Shown here in pieces: positions 25,039 to 36,402 of a DNA stretch of 64,000 nt. Both the position numbers and the translations under genes were made by a program. Under the pieces are notes generated by a model. It did not search any database and was not told the DNA's origin. It worked only from the letters and a program-made list of their open reading frames with translations. Every line of letters starts with the position of its first letter. Positions within the stretch are counted from its first letter, which is position 1. Origin of the DNA: Luzula sylvatica (taxonomy: Eukaryota > Streptophyta > Magnoliopsida > Poales > Juncaceae); the NCBI GenBank assembly GCA_946800325.1, contig OX326957.1, positions 55,667,477 to 55,731,476 on the forward strand, given 5' to 3'.

Positions 25039-26125
25039 TGAAGGAAATACAGTTTTGGATCAATGATAAAAGTGTACATATAAAGACAAACAAACGTACG
25101 CGTTCATCGGAATCAATATGTGCATAATGATATTGTGCAAATATCAGTTCCAAGGGCAGTTCCGTTACAACGGAAGTTAAGGTCCGTTGTAACGGACCTA
25201 TACAAGTTTCGTTAATAAGTTTAAGTATTAATGAAGTAAAGTTCCAGAAACAGTTCCGTTGTAACGGAAGTTGGGCTTCGTTACAACGGAAGTACTCAAT
25301 GCAATTTAGTAATTTAGTAATAGGATTACTGAATGGTCTGTTACAACGGAGCTTTAGCTATGTCGTAACGGATGTACTCAAGATTGTATAATACACAGTT
25401 ACTGTATAGTTCGTTACAACGGACCATATGTAGCGTTGTAACGGAAGTGCTTCTGGAAGTCTATTGTGTATAATTATGTTATACACGGATTGGTATATAT
25501 GATATGCACCCTTTGGGTTGTCCTTTTCTTATTAAGTATAAAAAGGAGCTTTCTCTCTCCTTTAACTAAGGAATTAAGTCTAACACTTATTCAAAGAGTG
25601 CAAAGTAAGAGAGAAACAGAATAGAGGAGAAAAACAATATTTCTCCATTAGAGAACGTAATTGATCATATCAAGCAATTCACACACGCCTCGTCTAGGCA
25701 GTTGCGTGTGTGACCGAGAGACTACAATTCCTGGTGGATATGTGTAGAGGAGTTCACCTTTGTGACTCTCAATTGTGAGAAAACTGAAGTCGGGGTTTGA
25801 CCGAAATCGTTTTGGTTTACCCACAAGAAGGAGAACGGTGTCGAATCATGTGGTATGGGACGCACACGTTGCCGGAGCAAGGAGCGCGATGGAAAGCACG
25901 ACGGTGTCGAGACATGTGATGTGGGACGCACAAGAGAAGGTCGGAGTGGAGAAGAAGAAGGAAGAATAAGCATGACAACCCTTCGTCCACCATCAATTTG
26001 GTGCGGTATGGTTGTATATTATTTCTTCCATGATTCGCACGCTCGGAATCAATGATGGGGTCCTCGGAATTACAAAAAGGCTCCACGTCCCTCATCAGCT
26101 GCGCAGGGGCGGCGAATTTCCGACA
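25039..26125 (+). mobile_element. Solo LTR (family A, copy 2) with CCGTTACAACGG array
   Basis: The 1087-bp unit runs from TGAAGGAAATAC to CCGACA and is flanked by perfect 5-bp duplications ATTGA (25034-25038 and 26126-26130). A TATA box TATAAAAAGG is at 25537-25546, marking the U3/R boundary, followed by a CT-rich start region. U3 carries about eight copies of a TCCGTTACAACGGA / TCCGTTGTAACGGA motif in both orientations, between 25150 and 25450. The downstream block CGTCTAGGCAGTTGCGTGTG aligns with the other copies. No internal region, hence a solo LTR. Confidence 0.93.
25537..25546 (+). promoter_or_regulatory. LTR promoter TATA box
   Basis: TATAAAAAGG precedes a CT-rich segment, the usual place for LTR transcription start. 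The matching site in the copy at 54939-55950 is TATAAATA (55398-55405); copy 1 has only a degenerate CATATAGG. Confidence 0.7.
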
Positions 26126-28141
26126 ATTGATGTGTAAAATGAGATGATACATAATTTTCATGTTTGCACAAAAAAAACTCAAAAATTGAAGACTAACACA
26201 TGCGAATTTCTATTCTTTTTGTTCAAAAAACGTTGAAAAAAATGCAAAAAGTGAAGTCTAACACCTTAAAAAGTATCAATTATCATATTTTTCTAATAAA
26301 TGCCATAATTTATGTCCAAAACGAACAAAATACTCAATTTTCGTATTTTCGTTAAAAAAAATCCAAAAAGGAAAACTAATATAAGCGAAATTATATTTTT
26401 TCGATTTTTTTGCAAAAAAATGCATAGGTGAAGTCTGACACCTTCAAAAATATGAATTATCATATTTTTAAAACAATTCCAAGATTTTTGTGTAGAACAA
26501 GCAAAATACTTAATTTTCAGGTGTATATAAAAACAACTCAAAAATTGAAGACTACCACATGGGAATTTTTATTTTGTTTTTCAAAAAGATTGAAAAATGC
26601 AAAAAGTGAAGTCTAACACCTTCAAAAAAACAATTATCATATTTTTCTAATAAATGCCAAAATTAATGTCTAAAATGAAAAAATACATAATTTTCATGTT
26701 TGCCTAAAAACTCCAAAATCGAAGACTAACACATGCAAATTTTTATTCTTTTAGTTAAAAAAAAGTTGGAAAAAATGCAAAAATTGAAGTCTAACACGTT
26801 AAAAAAATATCAATTATCATATTTTTCAAATCAATTACAGATTTCTATCTAGAATAATCAAAATACTTAATTTTCATCGTTTTCCAAAATGGAAGACTAA
26901 CATATGCGATTTTCTATTTTTTCAAATAATTTGCATAAATACAAAAAGTGAAGTCTAACACCTTCAAAAGTATCAATGGTCATATTTTCTAATAAATGGA
27001 AATATTGATGTCTAAAACGAACACAATACTTAATTTTTATATTTTCCTTAAAAGAACTCCAAAATGGAGACTAACATACGCAAATTTCTTTTTTTCATTT
27101 TTTTCAAAAAATACAAAAAGTGAAGTCTAACACCTTCAAAAATATCAATTATCATTTTCGAAACAATTCAAAGATTTTTGTTACAACAAGCATATTACTT
27201 AATTTTCATACTTTTCTATTAAAACTCCAAAATTGAAGACTAACACATGCAAATTTCTATTCTTTTTGTTCAAAAAAATTGGAAAAATATGCAAAAGAGT
27301 GAAGTCTAACACCTGAAAAAATATCAATTATCATATTTTTCAAAACAATTTCAAGATTTATGTCTAGAACAAGCAAAATACTTAATTTTCATGTTTTTCT
27401 AAAAACACTCCAAAACGGATGACTAACATTTGAGAATTTGTATTTTTTCAAAAAAATTGCAAAAATACAAAAAGTGAAGCACCTTCAAAAGTATCAATTA
27501 TCATATTTTTCTAATTAATGAAGAAATTGTTGTCTAAAACGAACAAAATACTTAATTTTGATGTTTTCCTTTGAAAAAATCCAAAACGAAGACTAACATA
27601 AGCAATTTTCTATTTTTTCATTTTTTTTGCAAAAATACAAAAAATGAAGTCTAACACCTTCAAAAATATCAATTATCATATTTTTCTAATAAATGCGAAA
27701 ATTAATGTTTAAAACGAACAAAATACTTAATTTTCATGTTTTCCTTAAAAAAAAACTCCAAAAAGGAAGACTAATATAAGCGAATTTCTATATTTTCATT
27801 TTTTTTTTAAATGCAAAAAGTGAATTCTAACACCTTCAAAAATATCAATTATCAACTTTATAAAACAATTCCAAGATTTATGTGTAGAACAAGCAAAATA
27901 CTTAATTTTCATGTTTTCCTAAAAACAACTCCAAAATTGAAGACTAACACATGCGAATTTCGATTTTTTCAAAGAAATTGCAAAAATACAAAAAATGAAG
28001 TCTAACGGCTTCAAAAGTATCAAATATCATATTTTTCTACTTAATGGAAAAATGGATGTCTAAAACGAACAAAATACTTAATTTTCATGTTTTCCCAAGA
28101 AAAACTCCAAAACGAAGACTAACATACTTAATCTATTAACG
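26126..28141 (+). repeat. Satellite array, part 3 (right end)
   Basis: Satellite monomers resume after the second solo LTR and stop near 28138, where the last monomer is cut in its GAAGACTAACATAC block by the reverse LTR fragment. The array does not resume beyond, so this is the array edge or a rearrangement junction. Confidence 0.92.
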
Positions 28142-28889
28142 TGTCATACCTCGCGAAATTGATCATGATGAACGGTTGACTCGTTCTTGTTATTGCTCCT
28201 GCCCTGTTGTTCGGCAACACGTGCATCCCACTCCCGCAAGATTCGACACCGTCGATGAAGCTTCGCCTTGTCGTATACAACCAGAACTCTTCCGGTTAAT
28301 CTTCGATCTTGTTCTTACTCTCGTTAGATCACAACAAAGATCTATGTTGAGATCTCTCTACCCGTATCCACCTCGATTTATCGTCTTTCGGTTACGCACA
28401 AATATTCATAGTAACTTTGTCGTAAACTTGCTTCGATTCGATTGGTTAGAGAAACTCTTTCTCTTTCTCTCAATTCTCTATTGGAGTTCTTCACTCTTTT
28501 TCTCATATCTAATATGTTGGAATGATAGGACTGTAATTGAAAATACAGGAAATCTGAGCACACTCCATTACAACTGAAGATATGCTCTGTTATAACGGAC
28601 GTTACCACAGTTATTGTGTTTCTCAGTACGTACATCTATGTTATAACGGATAATTGTCCGTCACAAAGGAATGACCAATCCGTTGTAACGGAGCATATTG
28701 TCCGTTACAACAGAATACTCACTGAATGTCCGACCAACCACTCTGTTACAACGGACATACAGTTCGTTGTAACGGACTATTCACTCTGTTATTGTGCATT
28801 TAATCGTTTCGACGAACGCGTACGTTCATCTAGCATTATTTGTACATTATTCTAGTTGACCCAAAACTGTAATTTCTTCTGTTGGCTCA
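28142..28889 (-). mobile_element. Truncated LTR (family A, copy 3, reverse orientation)
   Basis: On the minus strand it starts TGAGCCAACAGAAGAAATTACAG, then follows the family with GTTTTGG...GTACGCGTTCGTC. It carries the TCCGTTRYAACGGA array (about 28565-28790) and the GGTGGATACGGGTAGAG and TGCACGTGTTGCCG blocks, but ends early at GGTATGACA. No matching target duplication is visible (TAACG versus AATTA). It is closest to copy 2, sharing its palindrome-type U3. The open frame at 28176-28577 lies in it and is not a gene. Confidence 0.8.
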
Positions 28890-28951
28890 AATTATGTTTG
28901 ATTATTTCAAAACAATACTGATAATACTAATGATTTGCTCGAAGTGTATTA

Positions 28952-30058
28952 TGTTAGGAAAATGCCATTGTGGGTAATTAGAGCACAATCATCATCAAAA
29001 GAAGAGGAAGAATGATCAATCAAGCTACACATGCACAAGATATAAGTTCAAGAATTGCCTAATCGAAGATCGTTGAAGATCATTGAAGACGAATGAAGCT
29101 ATAAATTCAAGAGCACGAGAATTCGTCTCATTAACTTCCACGAGTTGGGAATAACGCTCTACATTTGCATGATCTCAAGATTATTCCAAATTTATCCAAG
29201 ATTAATTTAAAGTTCAATTATAATATGAAATCATCAAATTCTCAAGCTAGTAACTTAACAAATTGCAATATCAAACTAAGCTACATTTTTGTTCAAACGA
29301 ATGGTTCAGCGTTTAAATGTACTCCACGCGTTTAAACGAATGCCATTGCGTTTGAATGATGATCCATGTGTTTGTGTTGCAAACTTCTTTGGAAACAAAA
29401 CATGTGACATGTGTTCAAACGGATGGCTAATATATTTGGACGAAGGGTGAATCGTTCAAACGATTGGTTGTGTGTTTGAACTGAAGAATGGAGTTTTGAT
29501 CACAGGGGCTAAACGGAAGTTTTTGCTTCAGACAACGTTTTGAACGAATCTCACATCCGTTCAAACTCATGTGACTAAAAACCCTTGGAATTTGAATGTG
29601 TGTTTAAACGATATGTACTTGCGTCTATACACATAGTACGAAAAGTACATATTTTTAATTGCAACGGCTAGCTGATTGGATATCGTTTGAACGAACCTCG
29701 CATGTGTTCAAACGAATGAGCCAGGTAAGCAAAGCTTGAGATGAGTATCACTACTCCTAAAAATACTTTATCTAAACCTTTCTCTTTCTAACGTTCACAA
29801 TCCTTCATTCAAAATCATTCTACACAAAAGAGAGATAGTCATTGATAAAGTTCTAAAATTCAATCGAGATATTCTAGAGATCGAGTCCATTCTATCCCAA
29901 ATCTTCAAAGCAAATTTTCAACTTCGCGTGACCGAATTCATTATATTAGATTTGTTATGTCTTCCTAGTTATTTCGTGTTAGGTTGGCACGCCGTGTGAA
30001 CGCTTATTCCACATTGATAGAACGTTGTAAATCGGTGATGAAAATCTTGTAATCCATT
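28952..30058 (+). mobile_element. Possible LTR of a second family, with GTTCAAACGAA motif array
   Basis: A TGTTAGG...CCA-bounded segment of about 1.1 kb with LTR-like layout: a left half with about a dozen copies of GTTCAAACGAA / CGTTTAAACG in both orientations (29290-29720), a CT-rich stretch (CTTTCTCTTTCTAACG near 29780) and a unique right part. No clear 5-bp duplication or internal domains were found, so its limits are approximate and it could be another repeat type. Confidence 0.4.
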
Positions 30059-30540
30059 TATTTGGAAAATTGAATAGATTGTGGCATTTTCGGAGACGTG
30101 GATATTTGTGAACGAAGTAAAAAGTATGTGTGGCCTTCTTTGAAAACAGGTAAACGTACCTGATTATACATATTAATAATAGTATGTATGCACGTTACCA
30201 AATTTGTATCTGTTTTTTGTACTATCCGAGTCCAACACATGTCCAGACTTGTTTGATTATGTTTTTCGACTGTGATAATTAATAATGATTATGTTTTGTT
30301 TTGTTTTGTGACACTTGTATTTCTTATAAATAATATATTTTGATTTGTTTCTTATAAATAATATATTTTGGTTTCATTCGGCAGAAGTTGTTCAAGACAT
30401 TACGCGTATACTACACATATTTATCAAGTATCTAGAAAGACATGAATCTGTATTGATTGTCCGAAACGAAACGTGTTTTCTTTACTTGATAAAATCTCTC
30501 CCCCAGACAATCCAAATATATACTGTTCTTTTATAAATGG
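30059..30540. other. Intergenic, nothing recognised
   Basis: AT-rich DNA with a short repeated phrase TTCTTATAAATAATATATTTTG at about 30321 and 30349. No credible open frame. Confidence 0.4.
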
Positions 30541-30629
30541 GTAAATTAAAAAATAGTTTTTTTATACAAAAGTCCTTGATGACGTGGAGGCTTAGAATTG
30601 CAAGAAATTTGTTTGATTTATATATAAGA
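30541..30629 (-). mobile_element. Helitron 5'-end fragment
   Basis: Nearly identical to 51780-51864, the 5' end of the Helitron annotated at 51240-51864: minus-strand start TCTTATATATAAATC, then the ACGTCATCAAG block. The body and the 3' hairpin are missing on the left, so this is a truncated copy. Its end is directly abutted by the MITE at 30633. Confidence 0.75.
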
Positions 30630-30632
30630 TAT

Positions 30633-30894
30633 GGGGGCTTCTATCATACACCCCTTTCCTTACCATACACCCATTTTCAAGGGTATTTGGAGTAATTATC
30701 CATTTATGAATATTTAAGGTAAGATATCAAATATATTTATCAATTAATGTTTAACTAAATTAGAGTTTTTTGTTGTTCATTTAAACCAAAATTTCCATAA
30801 AAGATAATTTTTATGATACACCCTTTTTACAAATATAATTAATTGTTAAAATACCCAAAATACCCTTGTAAAAGAGTATATGATAGAACTCCCC
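30633..30894. mobile_element. Mutator-like MITE with 9-bp target duplication
   Basis: The 262-bp unit starts GGGGGCTTCTATCATACACC and ends with the inverse GTATATGATAGAACTCCCC. Flanks are perfect 9-bp duplications ATAAGATAT (30624-30632 and 30895-30903), the length produced by Mutator-like transposases. No coding capacity. A relative with a similar TCTATGATAG terminus is at 54384. Confidence 0.88.
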
Positions 30895-30903
30895 ATAAGA
30901 TAT

Positions 30904-32079
30904 AATTCGTTTCAAGTTCTGACAAAAACAGGTACATTCGCCTCACTCAAAAGTCAATAACCATATATTGAATGCCTCGTGGTAAACAATTAAAGAACAA
31001 CATAAGAAAATAAAATGTTCCACGAGAAAAGAGTAAAAGAGGACAAATGACCACGCACGGGAGAAGGTTCATCTGTCATTTATGTATTGATTCGATGGGA
31101 TCAAATCATAATTTTTCATAATATATGATTTTTTATATTTTACACTCAACCAACTAGGTTATGAGTTCATTGACAAAAATAATATATGTTATCAAATAAA
31201 GACCATTGTCTACCAAAACAAGAATAAATTCAAAGATATATTTAACACGGAGATTCTGGGAATTGAAACAATTCTACAAAAATTCGAATATTAAAATTAG
31301 ATAACTTGAACAAAAACATACTCAACAGAATCTTTCAGTTGACAAAAATATTAAACGATAAGATCTACATATCTTTGAAGATGATTTGAGCTTTTGTTGA
31401 AACCTTAACGGATGTCAATTTTTGCTTTAAGCACATTTCGGGGTTTTCATCACAAGAGTGCTTGTAATTTATAATCATCAATTTACGAAGCTTGGAAACA
31501 GATCCTAACACAAACTCTAGAAGAGGAACTGTATTAGGACCTGTTCGGCCATGCAGTTTACAATCATGGATTGGCTAGGATATCTGGTATTCCATGGAAT
31601 GAAAATATTAGTGTTCGGTGCTCACATGGAAGTGGAAGTTTTGTTTGCCCAATCCTAGGAAAGTCAAGTTAAAGTATACATTTTCTAGGCATTTCAAAAC
31701 TTACCTCAAAGTAGATTTTTTCAAGGATACGAGAGTAAAATTAAGAGATGTTGAATTTATGTTTAATCTAGATGATGTTTTTTTAATTAAATAATATTTT
31801 TGTGTATACACATCTTTTACTAATATATATTTAACTTATTTATTTACCAATATATCTTTAATTTATTTATGCAAGTCATTGTAAAAAATATTAATTAGTA
31901 ACTTGATAATGTACTGTTGACTAATTTCTTCAACCATCTGTATCAAAATATTTTTCAACAATTTGTATTATTCAAAATAAATATATAATTGCCGTATTCT
32001 TTATTCGAAATTGGATATCGGATATCGTATTAGTATTATTCAGCAATTTTATTATGATAATAATAAATAATATTATCTA
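30904..32079. other. Intergenic, AT-rich
   Basis: No gene recognised. A less AT-rich patch at 31540-31680 (GGACCTGTTCGGCCATGC...) resembles the edge of a short DNA transposon, but no matching end was found. Confidence 0.4.
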
Positions 32080-32750
32080 AAAATTAGTTGTATTACAAAA
32101 ACAATGTTCACTAAAAATTAGTTGTATTAAAAAAATAATATTCTCTAAAAAATAATGGTATTAAAAATTAATATTCTCTAAAAATTAGTTATATTAAAAA
32201 AAAAAATTCTCTAAAAAATTAACGGTATTAAAAATAATATTTTCTAAAAATTACAAGGAACTTTTCATAAGAATTGTAAATTATTGGTAGGATTTATTTA
32301 TGTCACATGATTATAACGAATTAATATGATTGAGAATTAAATTTGGTAGTTACAGAATTTCGTAAGAAATAATATAAGTTTAGAATATTCTATTATAATG
32401 AATTAATATTTTTTATGTACTACATGTATTAATGAATCAGTTATGTTATGTCATAATTTTATCAGATATCGGATACCGGATACACTATTCTCTAAAAATT
32501 AGTTGTATTAAAAAATAATTCTCTAAAAATAATTAATATCAAAAAAATAATATTCTCTAAAATTAATTTTCTTTCATTTGCGTTATTAAGAAAACTAATC
32601 TTAAATTAATAACATGATTTATTTATGTGACATAATTATAATATTTTGATATGATTAAAAATTAAGTATGATAGTTATTGAATTTCATATAAAATAATAT
32701 AATTCTAATATAAAATAATATAATTCTATAATATTTTATTCATTTGTTAT
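32080..32750. repeat. Short tandem phrases and diverged segmental duplication
   Basis: ATTCTCTAAAAATTAGTTGTA-like phrases recur about six times (32090-32250 and 32490-32560). The block with GGATTTATTTATGTCACATGATTATAA near 32289 has a diverged copy near 32615, so a unit of roughly 300 bases was duplicated and decayed. Confidence 0.55.
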
Positions 32751-32840
32751 ATCTAATCCTATGATTTTCATCAAAAACCTCTCAAACATCCTATACTTAA
32801 TAAGAATAAAATAATAATACATAATGAAAATTGTATTTAG

Positions 32841-32880
<40 letters not shown>

Positions 32881-32964
32881 ATAATGAAAATTGTAATTAT
32901 AAAAAAATAATACATAATTAAAAATATATTTAGAAAATAATAATAATATACATAATTTAATAAT

Positions 32965-33024
<60 letters not shown>

Positions 33025-33036
33025 AACAACAACAAT
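32841..33036. repeat. AAT and AAC microsatellites
   Basis: An (AAT)n run at 32841-32879 and an (AAC)n run of about 23 units at 32965-33035, separated by two ATACATAATGAAAATTG-like phrases. They lie directly downstream of the F-box gene's last exon. The leucine and tyrosine runs read from the minus strand are artefacts of the repeats. Confidence 0.9.
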
Positions 33037-33037
33037 C

Positions 33038-34551
33038 CTAGGTTTTCATCAAACACCATTTAAACATCCTACACTCGCAGTTTTTGCATTTTCTAAATAT
33101 CATGGAGCAAATATCATGGAGAATTATAGCTTGGAGGCTTCGAAACGGGAAGTCTTGTCCGTTCATTAATTTCCAGAAGTTTTGGTCTCCGGATATCCAA
33201 AATATCTACAACAAAATCCATAAATATTAAAATAAATAGATAAATAAAAACAAAACAATAGTTTTTTCTTTTCCGAATAAGATTGTTCAAAGGTTAATCC
33301 ATATGTAAATAAATACAATACAATAAAAACATGTGTTAATTAATATAATGTATATGTTGATTATATGTCATTTGTTAATTGATATGTTAATTAGTATATA
33401 AAAGAAGTTCTATTGCAATGAGGACGACAAGAGACCACAAAAACAAACCTTTAAGTGGAACATTTGTAAATTAGGAGCATTATGAAACAAAGTTTGTATG
33501 AATTTAACATTCTTTTCGTTGAAATATTCCAATTCCAACCACAATTCTTTTAAATTTTGTAGAAGAAACTTCCCTGCATCAAGCTTCGCGCCAATTAACT
33601 GAAACAAAAATAAAAAGTTCAGCTTAAGAATAAATAATTTAGACATCAAAAATTAAAAAACTAAAAATAGAAACTAAACTAATTCAAAACCAAACGTTCA
33701 ATTACATTGTTTACAAACTGATCTCTCAACTCCAATATTTCAAGATTAGGCACACCACAAAAGAATTTGTTAAGATCAATCACAGGGAACGGTCCCACGG
33801 TGCGGTCGAACTCAATCTTGCTTCCTCTCGCGTTTAGACAAAGAAAGAGCAATTCTGGTGCATATAGTCTAATAAAGTACGGCCAAAGGCCGATATACAA
33901 CTTTTTATGATTTGGTGCATTAATTTTAGGATCACGATCGCTATAAGATTCACGTATTGTTAAATTCTCCAGCATGGGACAGTTTGAGATCAACTTCTCG
34001 AGGTCATCGCCATTAATGTGAGCATTACCCATCACAAGTGTCTGGACAAAATTTAACCCTTGGAATTCCATTGGCAATTCGACAGTACAACTAATTAGAG
34101 AGAGAAAACTCAGAGAACTACACAACAGGAAACTCGAAAGTATAATGAAGTAACGATAATCGGGTCCGGATCTCTCAAATTGGAGAGTGAGTTCCTTGAT
34201 TCCATTTCTCGACAAGTGATTAAACCACCTATCAAAAGCATCAGTGCAATTTATCGTGCAATCTACCCTAGCGAGAAGATCAAATTTACGGATTGGACCA
34301 TCATGGAGCGCGAGAATTTGATCAACCAATTGTACGGTTGTATCAGGTTCGACATTATTGTCATGATGTATCACAAGATCGGGAATTGATTTCCAGGCAT
34401 GCCTCCACTCGCTTGATAAAATACTGGTTCTTCCTGCATCCTTAGTTGGTAAATATGCAAGGATCATTTCTCGCACATCTTTTGGAAGATTGCTTATCAT
34501 ATCGATTGCTTCTGAAGAACTTGCAGCTGATAGTTCTGATGTGAGCTCCAT
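33038..34551 (-). CDS. F-box/LRR (FBD-type) protein gene, three exons, C terminus altered
   Basis: F-box proteins are substrate receptors of SCF ubiquitin ligases. Exon 1 (34551-33715, ATG at 34551) encodes the F-box at about residues 17-60 (ISNLPKDVREMILAYLPTKD, then TSILSSEWRHAWKSIP) and leucine-rich segments with the LENLTI and LEILEL patterns of the At1g13570-like family. A GTAAAC donor at 33714 joins an acceptor at 33600-33599; exon 2 is 33598-33449 (AKLDAGKFLLQNLKELWLEL, ending FHLK). Exon 3 is 33205-33038 after GTTGTAG, with FPFRSLQAIILHDIC. All junctions are phase 0 and give 384 residues. The final residues run straight into microsatellites, and a second copy of that end lies 280 bases further on, so the natural C terminus is probably disturbed. 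The splice model is by eye. Confidence 0.75.
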
Positions 34552-35364
34552 TTATTTCAAATCTCTCTTAAATGCAAAGTGCCCTGGAATTCAATTTATA
34601 CAAAAATAAAAAAGCGACATTTATATAGCAATTAATAAATATTAATTAGGGTTTTTCTCTAAATTGTGCCAAAACCCTTAAATTTATCAACAACTCCAGA
34701 AAAATAAAGGTTTTTTACTTTTTCTCAAAATTGGGGCTTAATATAGCTTGGTACCAATCAAAACTGGAAAATGAAAATGAACGAAATAAACATTAATTAA
34801 GGTTAATTACTAACACTGTGGTTCAGCGAAATTGGTACCAACAGGGGTTCGTACCGGAATGGGTTGAGCGAAGTTAGTAACAGTAGGCGAAACTGAAGAA
34901 GGGGATTAGTAAAATTTTAAATCATCGAGTCTTCAGCGACTTTGAAGTGTGAGTTCTTCAGCAAAATGGGTACCGACTGTGCGAGTTCTTCAGTGAAATT
35001 TCAAGTCTTCAACTGCGTTGTGCCGGAGCCGCAAATTAAGAAATTTCAAGTTTTCAGCAGATCATTCTTCACACGAGCGAGTCTTAGGCGAATTAAGAAG
35101 AACAGGAGAGTGTTCGCACGAGCAAGTCTTTGGTTCTTCTCTTAAACAGCGTCGAGGAGGTCTTCAATTCGCACGAGGGTCGAAATCGCTGGTGAGGCTC
35201 GAGAATTGGGTTCGGAATCACTAGAGAGGCTTGCTGGTGGTGATCTTTCCCGGAGAAGCAAGCCGTGGTGAAGAAACTTGCTGGTGAGGCTAAGAGGCTT
35301 GCTCGAGCGAAAAGTCGCTGGGATTGCTGTTAGTTTCCTTGGTGTGTTTATACTAAGTGCATAT
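34552..35364. other. Upstream region of the F-box gene
   Basis: Contains the presumed promoter of the F-box gene just right of 34560 (AT-rich, no clear TATA box chosen). Then a GC-richer patch at 34800-35330 follows, with repeated CTTCAGCGAA, GAGCGAA and TTGCTGGTG phrases. Its short frames look random and I see no gene. Confidence 0.4.
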
Positions 35365-35374
35365 TGATTAAAGC

Positions 35375-35545
35375 CAATGTTTTAAATTGCGATATAGCGG
35401 TCAATTGCGCTTGGACTGCAATTTACATATGATCACCGATATTGCGTGATATTGCGGCGCTATTTAGTAGCTTGCGATATTGCGTTTTATAAATATTTAT
35501 TGCGATTTGCGCTATTGCGGCGCATATGTCCGCAATTTAAATCAC
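35375..35545. mobile_element. Small Mutator-like MITE (171 bp)
   Basis: Flanked by identical TGATTAAAGC (35365-35374 and 35546-35555), at least the 9 bases expected for Mutator-like elements. Ends are inverted (TTTTAAATTGCG and CGCAATTTAAAT), and the interior is rich in ATTGCGATATTGCG phrases that can pair internally. No coding capacity. Confidence 0.82.
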
Positions 35546-35555
35546 TGATTAAAGC

Positions 35556-36253
35556 TAATTAAATCAAATACCTTTTTATAAACATTGATTGGTCTACCAA
35601 CTAATTTCATTCCCACATTCTACACTGATTTGTCTACCAACTAACTTCACGTTAGTCTTTCCAGGTTAGATCCAATCTACCTTCCCCTCTCCAAAGACAT
35701 CTTTTTATTAGTAAATTAATGGTGTCTTGTTCAATTTTATTAGAAAATTTTCTCTAGTACCTTTCGAAAAAGACCGTGCCATAAAATGTCTTCAAAAAAT
35801 CTACCAAAACAATATATTTATATTGTGCAATTTGGAGAGACAATCAGCACCACGTTAATTTGATCAGCCGACCAATTAGACCTGGCGCGCTTTGACTGGA
35901 GCGGAACACGATTTCTCTTCGAAAAAATAATAATCTTATTTTGCTGATCTCATTCACAATGTTGCCATAATATTTATAGGGAAATTTTGCCATGCTCCTC
36001 GGATTCCTTGCACTTATGATGATTGAATCATGATGTCATGGGAGCATGATATTAATTCGTGGCCCAATTTTGTACACATATTTCTCACTCAATTAACTTA
36101 ACTTTCAATTAACAATTTATTGTAATGTAATTAACAGTTAATGAAAGACATTTCAATTAACAATAAAAAAACAATTAACAATGATTTCACAATTTAATTA
36201 ATTAGCAACATAATTAATAATTATAATACTAACAACATAATTAGTGTTATGTA
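35556..36253. other. AT-rich intergenic DNA
   Basis: No gene. It contains a short run of AATTAACAATT phrases near 36110-36200. Confidence 0.4.
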
Positions 36254-36402
36254 AATTAACATATGTTTTTTTTTTTGATAGGCCGGCGGAAAGCCGAGCC
36301 TAGGGTTTTAGATTAATATTAATATATGAGAACATTTACATACGTAAGAGATTGCTAAACCGAAATAAAAAACAAATTAAGGTAAAAAATTTGGAGCCTT
36401 CT

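Noticed and set aside
13155..28141. Possible CRISPR-like direct repeats
   Set aside because: Head-to-tail satellite without unique spacers, in a plant genome.
28176..28577. 133-codon open frame
   Set aside because: Lies inside the reversed LTR fragment; its sequence aligns with non-coding LTR parts of other copies.
32736..33059. Minus-strand frame with long leucine and tyrosine runs
   Set aside because: Translation of AAC and AAT microsatellites; only its ends hold duplicated F-box gene C-terminal sequence.
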